Positions 27,937 through 37,400 of a stretch of DNA of 64,000 bases are shown one piece after another. Under the pieces are notes generated by a model that was given only the letters and a program-made list of their open reading frames with translations, was not told where the DNA came from and made no database searches. The stretch spans positions 17,298 to 81,297 of the forward strand of contig DCHP01000069.1 of the NCBI GenBank assembly GCA_002315675.1. The letters run 5' to 3'. Origin of the DNA: Rikenellaceae bacterium UBA1749 (lineage in GTDB: Bacteria; Bacteroidota; Bacteroidia; Bacteroidales; Rikenellaceae). The number at the start of each line of letters is the position of its first letter. Within the stretch, counting starts at the first letter, position 1. A program made the translations under genes and the position numbers.

Positions 27937-30798
27937 TTATTCTGCTGAAATTGTACAACGCTTTTTATTTCCATATAACACAAGCTGACTGGCATAGGAT
28001 TTAAGTTCATCGGTTGTTATAGAATCAACAAGAGATTCATAAGATGTTATCTCATCAAGTCCTGATATCAGATAGTTACTCAGTTTACTCTGGAAAAACT
28101 GGTTGGTTTCCATATCCTTGTTGTATTTTTTCTTTGAATACTCCTTGCAACGTAAAAGATTATCTTCAGAAGGGCCATTTCTGACATATTTATCAAGTAT
28201 CATATCAACCTTCTCATTAATTTCTTTTTCATTTCCGGCATTTGTCTGCAAGATTAAATAAAGAGTTGAAATTGATGGTGAAAATATCGATACATTCCCA
28301 TCTGCATAGGCCATGTATGCATCACCATCTTTCTGACGTATTTCACTTACAACATCCATATCCATTGTCTGAACCAGCAAATCTGAAAGTACGATATCCC
28401 TTTGCGTACTTTTAGGCACTTCCTTTGTAAAGACCGTAATTGAATATGCAGATGGAGACTCCATCTCTTTCAAGGAGGTAATATCACTTGAGCCGGGAAT
28501 AATAATATGATGAAGATTCTTTATTTCCTTCATTCTGTTCATTTGCCTGACTGAAATCGGGGACTGGAGTGATGATGAAGATATGCAGGGAACTGGAATG
28601 GAAGCTATATACTGTTCAAGTAGTGGTACCAGATCTTCTTGCTGAATATTTCCGGTTATTATGAATGAGAATGAAGAGGGATCGGAAAAGCACTCTCTGT
28701 AAAGTTCATAGGCCTTTTCGTATACGATACTTTCGACATCACCGGAATGAATCTTGTTATAGAACTCAGAATACTTGAAGACCTCTCTGTTTATCATCTT
28801 CATCGTTTCAGAAAGGAAGTTGGTCTCATTGTTTTTAAGCATTGTCATGACTTTCTGTTTCCATATCTGAAAAGATTCTTCATCGTAACGGGGAGAAGAA
28901 AACATAAGATAGACAACTTCCATCATTTCCTTTATGTCGTTTCTGGAGCAATTACCTTTTACCGAACAAAGAAGGGGATTGATTATAGTACTGGCATCAA
29001 GCTGCTTATCTTCAAGAAGTGAATACAACTGCTGCTTGCTATGAACTGCTAGTCCTCCTATTTCCGGAATCTGTTCAGCTGCAAAAAGTTCCCTGAACAT
29101 GGAAACGTCGAAATTATATTTACCTCCAGGACTGACTGCATAAAGCAGAATTTCATCTTCAGCGAAGTCTGTCGTCTTTAGGTAGACTTTAGATCCATTT
29201 GAAAGCACCAGTTTTCTATATCCATAGACAAAATTCTCTGTCGAAACAACCTTGCCTTTTACAGGCAGATTAGAAATAAGAGGAATATCATAGACCATTT
29301 TATCTGGTCTTAATATTTTCTCATTGTCCACAATATCCATCAAATCTTTGACATGCTGTTCTGACACAACCGAAGATTCCGGAAGAAAACAGGATACGAC
29401 AAGATTTGTACCATCATAAAGTGAAGCCATCACATTATTGACTTCATCAAGTGTGATTTCAGGAATGGTTCTTACAGCAAAAGCATATTCATCATCGATT
29501 GAAGGAATAGGTTCGTAACGGGTAAAATGTTTTACATATTCCTCCGCAAACTCAAAGCTCTTTCTGTTTGTACGTTCAATATATTGGGACTGCATTGATG
29601 ACATCCAACCTTTTTTTGCCTTCTGAAGTTCAGTTTCAGAGAAACCATATTCAGCAGAACGGAGTAATTCGCGATATGTTGTCATAAATGCCGTATCGAA
29701 TTTTTCCATATCCATATCAACCCAGATATCTATTGCACGCTTTGTCTTGGCAAGAATAAAATCACCGACTGAAACATAAGGATCAACAATAGGGGCAGAA
29801 TTACTGTTTGCAATGAACATATACCTGGAATTCAGCATTCTAAGTATGAGTTCAACAATATATGCATCCCTAAGACATTCATATGTCTTAATATATTCCC
29901 TGTCATAGACATCCTTTTTAATAAACAAAGCGAGCCTTCCTATGGTCTGTTCTGAATCTTTCTCAACAGCAATGACTGGTTTTTCATTGTCTGCAACCAT
30001 AAATTCCACTCTTTCAGGAATGGATGCACTATGCGTATGAATATCATACCCTTCCTTTAATTGATGATTTCCTTCTGCAGAATAAGCGACATCACCGGTA
30101 TCAGTATTGCCGGCAGAATATAAGGAACAATTAAAATCCAGGGACTTCACCTCCTCTTCCATTTCATCTGCATCAAAGTCACCGATAATGACAATAGCCG
30201 ACAAATCCGGACGTGACCATTTTCTATAGAATTCCCTTAGTTTTTCAGCATCAAAGTTCTTTATGACATCATATTTTCCAAGAATAGACCTGTCTGCATA
30301 TCTGGAGCCTTCATATATCTTTGCAAACATCTTCTCCATCATCCTGTACATCGGACTTGAGGATACCCTGAATTCTTCAAGGACTATTCCCTTTTCAATT
30401 TCGACAGCTTCATCCTTGAGTGTCAACCCGCAAATCCAGTCAATCAATATCCTAAGACAATTCAAGCAGTTATCCCTGGATACGGGAACGTTTTTTATTG
30501 AATATACAGTTTCTTCAGCTGACGTATATGCATTATTTTCTTCCCCGAAACGGACACCTATAGATTCAAGATATCTTGTCATACCATCATCCGGGAAATT
30601 CAAAGAACCCTCAAAGCTCATATGCTCAAGAAAATGAGCAAAGCCTCTTTCATTATCCTCTTCTATAATTGAACCTACATTTTTTACCAGATAGAAACAG
30701 GCAAGTTCCTTTGGAGTTTCATTATGACGTATATAGTATGTCAATCCCGAGGGTAACTTGCCATATCTGATATTCTTATCTGTAATACAATATGTCAT
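27937..30798 (-). CDS. M16-family (pitrilysin) zinc metallopeptidase
   Basis: This 953-aa protein has the four-domain M16 layout. The inverted zinc motif HFLEH (His55, Glu58, His59) is in the first domain, with the distal Glu ligand in VEIEKG (about Glu135). The third, inactive-type repeat lies in the second half (near residues 520-700). Family members degrade peptides. Most Bacteroidales homologues have an N-terminal signal peptide. This one starts MTYCITDKNIRYGKLPSG right at the first domain, and an in-frame stop lies 5 codons upstream, so a missed signal is unlikely. It may therefore be cytoplasmic. Confidence 0.9.
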   Translation of the reverse strand: MTYCITDKNIRYGKLPSGLTYYIRHNETPKELACFYLVKNVGSIIEEDNERGFAHFLEHMSFEGSLNFPDDGMTRYLESIGVRFGEENNAYTSAEETVYSIKNVPVSRDNCLNCLRILIDWICGLTLKDEAVEIEKGIVLEEFRVSSSPMYRMMEKMFAKIYEGSRYADRSILGKYDVIKNFDAEKLREFYRKWSRPDLSAIVIIGDFDADEMEEEVKSLDFNCSLYSAGNTDTGDVAYSAEGNHQLKEGYDIHTHSASIPERVEFMVADNEKPVIAVEKDSEQTIGRLALFIKKDVYDREYIKTYECLRDAYIVELILRMLNSRYMFIANSNSAPIVDPYVSVGDFILAKTKRAIDIWVDMDMEKFDTAFMTTYRELLRSAEYGFSETELQKAKKGWMSSMQSQYIERTNRKSFEFAEEYVKHFTRYEPIPSIDDEYAFAVRTIPEITLDEVNNVMASLYDGTNLVVSCFLPESSVVSEQHVKDLMDIVDNEKILRPDKMVYDIPLISNLPVKGKVVSTENFVYGYRKLVLSNGSKVYLKTTDFAEDEILLYAVSPGGKYNFDVSMFRELFAAEQIPEIGGLAVHSKQQLYSLLEDKQLDASTIINPLLCSVKGNCSRNDIKEMMEVVYLMFSSPRYDEESFQIWKQKVMTMLKNNETNFLSETMKMINREVFKYSEFYNKIHSGDVESIVYEKAYELYRECFSDPSSFSFIITGNIQQEDLVPLLEQYIASIPVPCISSSSLQSPISVRQMNRMKEIKNLHHIIIPGSSDITSLKEMESPSAYSITVFTKEVPKSTQRDIVLSDLLVQTMDMDVVSEIRQKDGDAYMAYADGNVSIFSPSISTLYLILQTNAGNEKEINEKVDMILDKYVRNGPSEDNLLRCKEYSKKKYNKDMETNQFFQSKLSNYLISGLDEITSYESLVDSITTDELKSYASQLVLYGNKKRCTISAE

Positions 30799-31144
30799 AT
30801 AGTATGATATTCAAAAAAAAGTATTTTTAATCAGCGCCTGCACCTTATTCCCATCCATAACGACATTCATAATCCAAAATCAAAAAAACTATGGCAACAA
30901 GAGTTCAGCGCCACAAAATTAGCAAAATTTAATTGACGGCTCACTGACTCACAATACCATCAGAGATTCTATTATCAAATATATTTCAAGCAGCTGTTTT
31001 TCATGGTAGAAAAACACAACCGGAAGAGTCAAAACGCATATAAAATTTTGATGATAAAATGGAGAACCTATAAAGTAATGGGTAATCAGAATAATTACGC
31101 ACAACGTCTAAATAGAAAAAGTGAAGAATCTAAATATTAATTGG
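30799..31144. other. 346-bp gap upstream of the M16 peptidase gene
   Basis: AT-rich sequence with no reading frame, repeat copy or RNA gene I can recognise. It must contain the promoter of the M16 gene, but no clean -7 box is visible; TACTTTTTTTTG near the start is only an approximate match. Confidence 0.4.
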
Positions 31145-31545
31145 CTATGCTATGCAAAAAGCGATATACTCTTTGCCAAGTTCATGAATAGCATTAATTA
31201 TCTCCAGTTCACGAGTTTTCGACGTTATTTTAAAACATTGATGTAATTTCTCATAAGAGTTGGATTAACACCTACCCTCTTTGCAAATTCAGCTACGTTT
31301 ATTTCTTTATGCACCAGGAAAAATTCCTGGAAAGGAGAAGGTACAGCATCAACATATTCAAAACTTTCAAAGGAAATATCCTCATCAAGTTCCCTCCAGT
31401 GAAATCCACTAAAACCTATTGAATAATTTCGTCGTTGTTCATCGGTCGCTGATTTCAAAGCTGGATACCAAAGATGCGACTGTTTATAGATTTTTCCAGC
31501 CTCATTATGAGCATATATAAAATCATTGTCAAAAAAATAAATCAA
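31145..31545 (-). pseudogene. DUF2442-family gene, frameshifted near its 3' end
   Basis: The first 106 codons encode a DUF2442 domain (KSATDEQRRNYSIGFSGFHWRELDEDISFESF) and the start of a helix-turn-helix tail (EFAKRVGVNPTLMRNYINVLK), then stop at 31225. In another frame the DNA continues with ITSKTRELEIINAIHELGKEY, which is the normal continuation of this tail, to a stop at 31145. One base is missing in the run near 31228-31232. The gene follows a decayed DUF4160 gene by 11 bp, the usual partner. A sequencing error in the homopolymer is possible, but the partner gene is damaged in several places. Confidence 0.7.
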
Positions 31546-31556
31546 TCTGTTTCATG

Positions 31557-31801
31557 TTACAACTTTTCAAAGTGATCCCTCCATCGTTTGATAATAAAAA
31601 CCTTCTTCTCTTCTATTACAGCCTCAATCTTCTTTTGATCGTTCGTTTTAATATTATGCATAACACGCAATTGAAAGGATGAACCAACCAAAATCATAGA
31701 TGGCAGATCAATCATTCCCCTCAATATGAACATATATTGGTTCATGTTCACGATTGTAAAAGAAAAAAAGAGAATCCAAAAAATCTAAAAATTTCTGGCA
31801 T
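31557..31801 (-). pseudogene. DUF4160-family gene, multiply disrupted
   Basis: Reading across frames from an ATG at 31801 gives MPEIFRFFGFSFF, then FYNREHEPIYVHIEGND, then SAIYD, then FQLRVMHNIKTNDQKKIEAV and VFIIKRWRDHFEKL, the order of a DUF4160 protein. An extra T in a T run (near 31763-31769) breaks the frame, a TGA follows GND, and a further shift lies in a T run after SAIYD. Only the C-terminal part is an open frame. The adjacent DUF2442 gene is its usual partner in Bacteroidota. Confidence 0.7.
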
Positions 31802-31893
31802 AACTATTCAATTCTTAATTCAGAGTTAGGAATTATTTTCGACACCCACAAATGATTGCCCAAATATTCTCAGGCATATTTTCGGATTACGAC

Positions 31894-31918
31894 AAAAGAA
31901 AAGAAAAGAAAAGAAAAG
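31894..31918. repeat. (AAAAG)5 microsatellite
   Basis: Five perfect AAAAG units abut the hairpin downstream of pepT. On the minus strand they supply a T-rich tract that may serve as the terminator tail. Confidence 0.9.
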
Positions 31919-31942
31919 AGGGTGGCCTGTAAGTCACCCTTT
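31913..31942 (-). terminator. Terminator of the pepT operon
   Basis: On the minus strand GGGTG-ACTTACAGGC-CACCC is followed by TCTTTTCTTTT, about 125 bp after the pepT stop codon. Confidence 0.6.
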
Positions 31943-32067
31943 TGCTAGCCGCATGACAATCTAACTGCAATACACGTAGCAAAGCAAGGATTGGCATACA
32001 TAGTCTGTATTCACCGATTGAGTTAAGAATTGACTGTTTTGAATACCTGATTGGGGAAAATGATTTA

Positions 32068-33291
32068 TTATTCTGCCCAGAGGGATGCTAGGTTCAGTAT
32101 TACCTGCATAGACTTTTTCATGGTGTCAAGGCAGCAGTATTCGAACTTTCCATGGAAGTTCATTCCGCCTGTAAATAGGTTAGGACAAGGAAGCCCCATA
32201 AATGATAGACGGGCTCCATCCGTTCCTCCTCTGATTGGACGTACAATCGGTTCTACACCGGCATCAAGCATGGCCTGTTTAGCGTTGTTTATTACCTTTG
32301 GATAGGGTTCAACCATTTCCCTCATGTTGTAATACTGATCCTTAAGCTGCAATGTAACAACACCTTCACCATATTTCTGATTGAGATAGTCTGTCATTGT
32401 CTGAAGGAAAGCCTTGCGGGATTCAAATATTTCACGTGAATGATCCCTTACGATATACACCGCAAGTGCATCTTCCACTCCACCCTTTGCCGACACCAGA
32501 TGATAGAAACCTTCATAGTTTTCAGTATGCTGAGGCCTTTCTGTAGGAGGTATCATCGTATTGATTTCAGTCAGCACATCAAGTGCATTGACCATCTTGT
32601 TCTTTGCATATCCTGGATGAATACTGCGTCCCTGGATCTGGAACTTTGCAGATGCAGCATTGAAATTTTCATATTCAAGTTCTCCTTCAAAGCCACCATC
32701 CATCGTATATGCAAAATCTGCTCCGAATTTCTTGACATCAAAAAAATCAACACCTCTGCCAATTTCCTCGTCTGGAGTGAAACCGATACGTATTTTTCCA
32801 TGCTTTATTTCAGGATGGGCTATCAGATATTCAACCGCGGTCATGATTTCAGCTACACCAGCCTTGTCATCTGCACCAAGTAAAGTCGTTCCATCAGTTG
32901 TAATCAAAGTTTTACCTTTGAAGCATGATAGTTCAGGGAACTGCTCAGGTCCCATTGAAAGATTATCATTCAGCTTAATAGGACCGCCATCATAATTTTC
33001 AATTATCTGAGGCTTTACATCTTTTCCTGGCATTTCAGGAGATGTATCAACATGGGAAATAAAGCCTATCACGGGAGCGTTTTCCTTACCAGTTGAAGCA
33101 GGAAGAGTTCCCATTACATAGCCATACCCATCCATCTGGACATCAGTCAGTCCCATATTTATCATTTCATCCTTCAAGTCAGACAGAAGGACTTTCTGTT
33201 TATCCGTTGAAGGAAATGTCTCGCTTTCCTCATTGCTCTGAGTGTCATATGAGACATATTTCAAGAATCTTTCAAGTAGTTCCATTTTCAA
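32068..33291 (-). CDS. pepT: Peptidase T (tripeptide aminopeptidase)
   Basis: PepT is a cytoplasmic dizinc M20 aminopeptidase that removes the N-terminal residue of tripeptides. At 407 aa it is of normal length. Metal ligands and catalytic residues are visible: HVDTSPEMPG, GADDKAGVAEI (bridging Asp), TPDEEIGRG (catalytic Glu and ligand Glu), YTMDGG, and the C-terminal NFHGKFE His. It starts one base after the stop codon of the OPT transporter gene. The pair makes sense as uptake followed by cytoplasmic hydrolysis of peptides. Confidence 0.96.
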   Translation of the reverse strand: MKMELLERFLKYVSYDTQSNEESETFPSTDKQKVLLSDLKDEMINMGLTDVQMDGYGYVMGTLPASTGKENAPVIGFISHVDTSPEMPGKDVKPQIIENYDGGPIKLNDNLSMGPEQFPELSCFKGKTLITTDGTTLLGADDKAGVAEIMTAVEYLIAHPEIKHGKIRIGFTPDEEIGRGVDFFDVKKFGADFAYTMDGGFEGELEYENFNAASAKFQIQGRSIHPGYAKNKMVNALDVLTEINTMIPPTERPQHTENYEGFYHLVSAKGGVEDALAVYIVRDHSREIFESRKAFLQTMTDYLNQKYGEGVVTLQLKDQYYNMREMVEPYPKVINNAKQAMLDAGVEPIVRPIRGGTDGARLSFMGLPCPNLFTGGMNFHGKFEYCCLDTMKKSMQVILNLASLWAE

Positions 33292-33292
33292 T

Positions 33293-35239
33293 TTATTTTG
33301 AGTTCTTCTTTGCTTTCATTGTATCAACAACGAAATATACTATAAGTGCAACATACAATGCTACTGCAAGCCATTCTGCAGATTTAGTAGCATTCCACTC
33401 TGTAGCGAAAACGTCAACTCCGATATACTTGAGTATTGCGCTTACAACTCCCATCAAAGCACCACCGGCGATGAATCCTGACGCTATCAACGTTCCTCTG
33501 CTCTGTCTTTCCTTATTGGTATCACTATCCTTTGAACGTGTTACAAACCAGCTGATGATACCTCCCACAAGAAGAGGTGTATTCAGTTGAAGAGGAATAA
33601 ACATACCAAGTGAAAAGGCAAGGGCAGGTATCCCAATCATTGTAAGAATCAGTGCCAGGGCGGCACCAGCAAAATAGAGCATCCATGGTGCATCACCGCC
33701 TGACATCAAAGGACGTATAACTTCAGCCATTGCATTTGCCTGAGGAGCAACAAGGGCATTTTCCCCGACAAAACCATAGGTCTTGTTAAGAATAATCATT
33801 ACACCGGCAACTGTTGCTGCAGAAACCACTGTTCCAAGGAATTTCCATCCCTCCTGTTTTGCAGGTGATGTTCCAAGCCAGTAGCCTATTTTAAGGTCAG
33901 TTACAAAACCACCGGCCATTGAAAGTGCAGTACAGACAACACCACCGATTATTAGTGCAGCCGTCATTCCTTCTGTTCCGTTAAGACCGACAGAGACCAG
34001 AACAAGAGAAGTCAGAATAAGTGTCATCAATGTCATTCCAGAAACCGGATTTGTTCCTACTATTGCAATCGCATTTGCGGCAACAGTTGTAAACAGGAAT
34101 GAAACGACAAATACAACAACAAGTGCAATTATTGTAAATAGCCAGTTATGAAGCACTCCGAACTGAAAGAAAATAAATAGAGCAAAAAGGGTTGCAATCA
34201 TTATTGAGAGCACTGTCTTCATACTTATATCCATCTCTGTTCTTAGAATATTCCCTGTATTTTTCTTTCCCTTAAGTTCTGATGTTGCCATACTCAAAGA
34301 CTGGGCAATAATCCTGGCTTGTTTTATAATACCTATAAGACCTGCCATGGCAATGCCACCTATACCTATTGGCTTGACATATGAACTGAATATCTTTTCT
34401 GCAGACAAAATAGCAATGTCATCACTTCCAACAGCGCCAAGCAAGGGAACAAGCACAAACCATGCAACGAAAGATCCGGCACAGATAAGCGCAGAATATT
34501 TAAGTCCTATAATAAAACCAAGACCAAGAAGTGAAGCACCGGTGTTTACTTTGAATACCGTCTTGAAATTATCTGCAGCCTGTGCTCCCCACTCAGAAAT
34601 TCTGGTTGAGATTTCTTCTGTCCACCATCCGAATGTACCTACAATGAAGTCATAAAGACCTCCTATCAGCCCACTAATTGCAAGGGTCTTTGCCTGATTA
34701 CCTTCGCTCTCACCTGAAACCAGCACTTCAGTTGTAGCGGTTGCTTCAGGGAAAGGATACTGACCATGCATATCCTTTACAAAGAATTTTCTGAATGGAA
34801 TCAGAAGAAGAATGCCAAGTATGCCGCCAAACAGGGAGGCAAGGAAAACCTGATAGAACTGAGCCTGAAGATTAAGGATATATAGTGCAGGAAGAGTAAA
34901 TATGGCACCTGCAACAATTACACCGGAACTTGCACCTATTGACTGAATAATTACATTCTGTCCAAGCATATTCTTTTTCTTACCCATTGAGCTTACACCT
35001 ACTGCAATGATTGCAATAGGAATTGCAGCTTCAAACACCTGGCCTACACGCAAGCCAAGATATGCTGCAGCTGCCGAGAAAATGACAGCCATTATAATAC
35101 CCATAACAACTGAATACGGTGTCACTTCCAATGGCTTGGAAGAAGGGCTTTGAACTGGTTCATATTTTTCCCCTTCAGCAAGTGGCCTGTATGCATTATC
35201 AGGAAGGGAAGCCTTCTGTTTTAGTTCTTCGTTTTCCAT
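33293..35239 (-). CDS. OPT-family oligopeptide transporter
   Basis: This 648-aa inner-membrane protein has roughly 14-16 helices. The family-typical start is YSVVMGIIMAVIFSAAAAYLGLRVGQVFEAAIP, followed by QYPFPEATATTEVLVSGE, and NPVSGMTLM occurs in the middle. Bacterial OPT members are thought to take up small peptides or peptide-metal complexes. It lies 8 bp after the CvpA-family gene and 1 bp before pepT in one operon, which supports peptide uptake. Confidence 0.92.
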   Translation of the reverse strand: MENEELKQKASLPDNAYRPLAEGEKYEPVQSPSSKPLEVTPYSVVMGIIMAVIFSAAAAYLGLRVGQVFEAAIPIAIIAVGVSSMGKKKNMLGQNVIIQSIGASSGVIVAGAIFTLPALYILNLQAQFYQVFLASLFGGILGILLLIPFRKFFVKDMHGQYPFPEATATTEVLVSGESEGNQAKTLAISGLIGGLYDFIVGTFGWWTEEISTRISEWGAQAADNFKTVFKVNTGASLLGLGFIIGLKYSALICAGSFVAWFVLVPLLGAVGSDDIAILSAEKIFSSYVKPIGIGGIAMAGLIGIIKQARIIAQSLSMATSELKGKKNTGNILRTEMDISMKTVLSIMIATLFALFIFFQFGVLHNWLFTIIALVVVFVVSFLFTTVAANAIAIVGTNPVSGMTLMTLILTSLVLVSVGLNGTEGMTAALIIGGVVCTALSMAGGFVTDLKIGYWLGTSPAKQEGWKFLGTVVSAATVAGVMIILNKTYGFVGENALVAPQANAMAEVIRPLMSGGDAPWMLYFAGAALALILTMIGIPALAFSLGMFIPLQLNTPLLVGGIISWFVTRSKDSDTNKERQSRGTLIASGFIAGGALMGVVSAILKYIGVDVFATEWNATKSAEWLAVALYVALIVYFVVDTMKAKKNSK

Positions 35240-35247
35240 AAATTATA

Positions 35248-35889
35248 TCAAATCGTTTGTAAATTTTTAATTTCAGTCTCTATGCTATTGTCAGCAGGGT
35301 TATTATTTCTATAATCCTTATTAAGGGAATCTATTTTCAAGGAATCAATCTTTGGAATATTGATATCCGGGATATTCACATCCATCTTTGGAAGTTTCAG
35401 ATCCATATCCGGAATTGCATCCTTCACATGAGCAATATATGGAAATATATTCTGGTTTACATATCTGAGTGGTTCATAGAAATAACTTTCCTTAACAATC
35501 TGGGCAGGAGAAATATTCAACGTCTTTATCGTTGATAGGTATACTGAAAGAATAAGGGCAAGCAGTAACATCCATTTCCCAACAGAAAACACTACCCCAA
35601 GAATTCTAAGCGGAACAGACAGTCCCACACTCTTAAGAATCCTATCAAGGAGTTTCAGAAGCATGATTACAAGAACCATTACAATAATGAGCGTCACCAC
35701 ATATACCATCTGGTGACTCGCGTTTTCCATATGAAGAAGTTCTGCAACATAGTCAGAGCAGAATGTTGCAGCCCAGAAGCCAATCAGAATACCTGCTATT
35801 CCTGCAATCTGAACCAGTATTCCACCGCTCCAGCCTTTTATCAATGCGTATACAAGAAGTACACAAATGATTATGTCAATAGTGTTCAT
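35248..35889 (-). CDS. CvpA-family membrane protein
   Basis: This 213-aa inner-membrane protein has four helices in its first 130 residues (TIDIIICVLLVYALIKGWSG begins the first). The pattern GGILVQIAGIAGILIGFW is typical of CvpA, named for colicin V production. The C-terminal 65 residues form a repetitive periplasmic or cytoplasmic tail with PDMDLKLPKMDVNIPDINIP. It is the first gene of the operon with the OPT transporter and pepT. The function of the family is poorly defined. Confidence 0.85.
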   Translation of the reverse strand: MNTIDIIICVLLVYALIKGWSGGILVQIAGIAGILIGFWAATFCSDYVAELLHMENASHQMVYVVTLIIVMVLVIMLLKLLDRILKSVGLSVPLRILGVVFSVGKWMLLLALILSVYLSTIKTLNISPAQIVKESYFYEPLRYVNQNIFPYIAHVKDAIPDMDLKLPKMDVNIPDINIPKIDSLKIDSLNKDYRNNNPADNSIETEIKNLQTI

Positions 35890-36088
35890 ATCTGTTTCAC
35901 ATATTATAAAATTCCCATTGTCAACTTATTACTCCTCATAGTTCCTTACCTTACGATTACCAACTAATTGGCTTTACTACATTACTATCCCCAGGTCCTA
36001 ATATCTGTCGTTATTTCTACTATTTGTATTAAATTCCCTAATTCACATTTATCGCATTCTAAGGTACTGAAATATTTTAAAAGCACAA

Positions 36089-36117
36089 GGCACCGTAGCT
36101 TTTGCCGATACGATGCC
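36089..36117 (-). terminator. Terminator of the serC-serA-DUF1015 operon
   Basis: On the minus strand GGCATCGTA / TACGGTGCC forms a stem with one mismatch, followed by TTGTGCTTTT, about 30 bp after the DUF1015 stop codon. Confidence 0.55.
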
Positions 36118-36145
36118 ATGTTCATAAAATTTCTTGTTACCAGTT

Positions 36146-37384
36146 CTAGAATTCGTGAATTACTATACCAGAACGAAGTTTAGGTTCAAACCAGGTTGTC
36201 TTTGGAGGCATAATGTTACCTGTATCAGCAATGTTTGTAAGCTGGTCCATGGAAACAGGATAAAGAGCGAATGCAACTTTCATTTCACCGCTGTCCACCC
36301 TTTTCTTCAGTTCTCCTAGACCACGGATACCGCCTACGAAATCTATTCTCTTATCAGTACGAAGATCCTTGATTCCAAGAATCTTGTCAAGAACGAGATT
36401 CGATAGGATGGTAACATCAAGGACACCTATAGGATCTGCATCATTGAATCTTCCCTCCTTTGCCTGCATTGAATACCACTGACCGTCAAGATACATGGAG
36501 AAATTATGCAAAGCTTTAGGATGATATATTTCAGAACCTATTTTTTCAACAACAAAGTCCTCTGAAATCTTTTCAATCAACTGCGTAGAAGACAAACCAT
36601 TCAAATCCTTGACTACTCTATTGTAATCAATAATTTTGAGTTCATCATCAGAGAAGATGACTGCCAGGAAGTAACAATATTCTTCGTTTCCTGTATGTGA
36701 AGGATTTGCAGCACGGCGTTCATTACCAACCAGTGCAGCCGCTGCAGTACGATGGTGACCATCAGCAACATACAATGAATCAATGGATGCAAAAATTTCA
36801 GTTATCCTGTTTATCAATGCATCATCATCAATAATCCACATCTTATGTCCGAAACCATCTTCTGCAACATAATCATATTCAGCTTTAGAAGCAGATACAA
36901 CAGATGAGATTATTTTCTTTAATTCGTCATTTTTGTGATAAGCGAAGAATACAGGTTCGATGTTCGCACTCTGGGCACGTACATGCATCATTCTATCCTC
37001 TTCCTTGTCGCGACGGGTCAATTCATGTTTTTTGATCTTTCCGGAAAGATAATCTTCAAAATGACAGCAACATGCAAGACCATACTGAGTTCTGCCTTCC
37101 ATAGTCTGGGCATAAACATAATAGCATGGTTTTTCATCCTGTACCAGCCACCCTTTTTCTTTCCAGAGTTTGTAATTATCCACAGCCTTGGCATAAACTT
37201 TTTCGTCATGTTCGTCAGCTATAGGATCGAAATCAATTTCAGGTTTTATGATATGCAGCAATGATTTTTCCACTGCCTCTTCTTTTGCTTCCTTTGAAGA
37301 AAGAACGTCATATGGGCGTGAAGCCACCTGACTTACAATACTTTTCGGAGGACGGACTGCCGCAAATGGTTTTACTCTTACCAT
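36146..37384 (-). CDS. DUF1015-family protein
   Basis: This 412-aa cytoplasmic protein begins VRVKPFAAVRPPKSIVSQVASRPYDVLSS, the hallmark of DUF1015, and contains the conserved SLYVADGHHRTAAA. It lies 16 bp downstream of serA in the serine operon, an arrangement that recurs in Bacteroidales. That suggests a role linked to serine or phosphoserine metabolism; DUF1015 members have been connected to serine kinase-like activity in archaea. No biochemical role can be read from this sequence. Confidence 0.88.
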   Translation of the reverse strand: MVRVKPFAAVRPPKSIVSQVASRPYDVLSSKEAKEEAVEKSLLHIIKPEIDFDPIADEHDEKVYAKAVDNYKLWKEKGWLVQDEKPCYYVYAQTMEGRTQYGLACCCHFEDYLSGKIKKHELTRRDKEEDRMMHVRAQSANIEPVFFAYHKNDELKKIISSVVSASKAEYDYVAEDGFGHKMWIIDDDALINRITEIFASIDSLYVADGHHRTAAAALVGNERRAANPSHTGNEEYCYFLAVIFSDDELKIIDYNRVVKDLNGLSSTQLIEKISEDFVVEKIGSEIYHPKALHNFSMYLDGQWYSMQAKEGRFNDADPIGVLDVTILSNLVLDKILGIKDLRTDKRIDFVGGIRGLGELKKRVDSGEMKVAFALYPVSMDQLTNIADTGNIMPPKTTWFEPKLRSGIVIHEF

Positions 37385-37400
37385 ATCTTCTGGTTAAATC

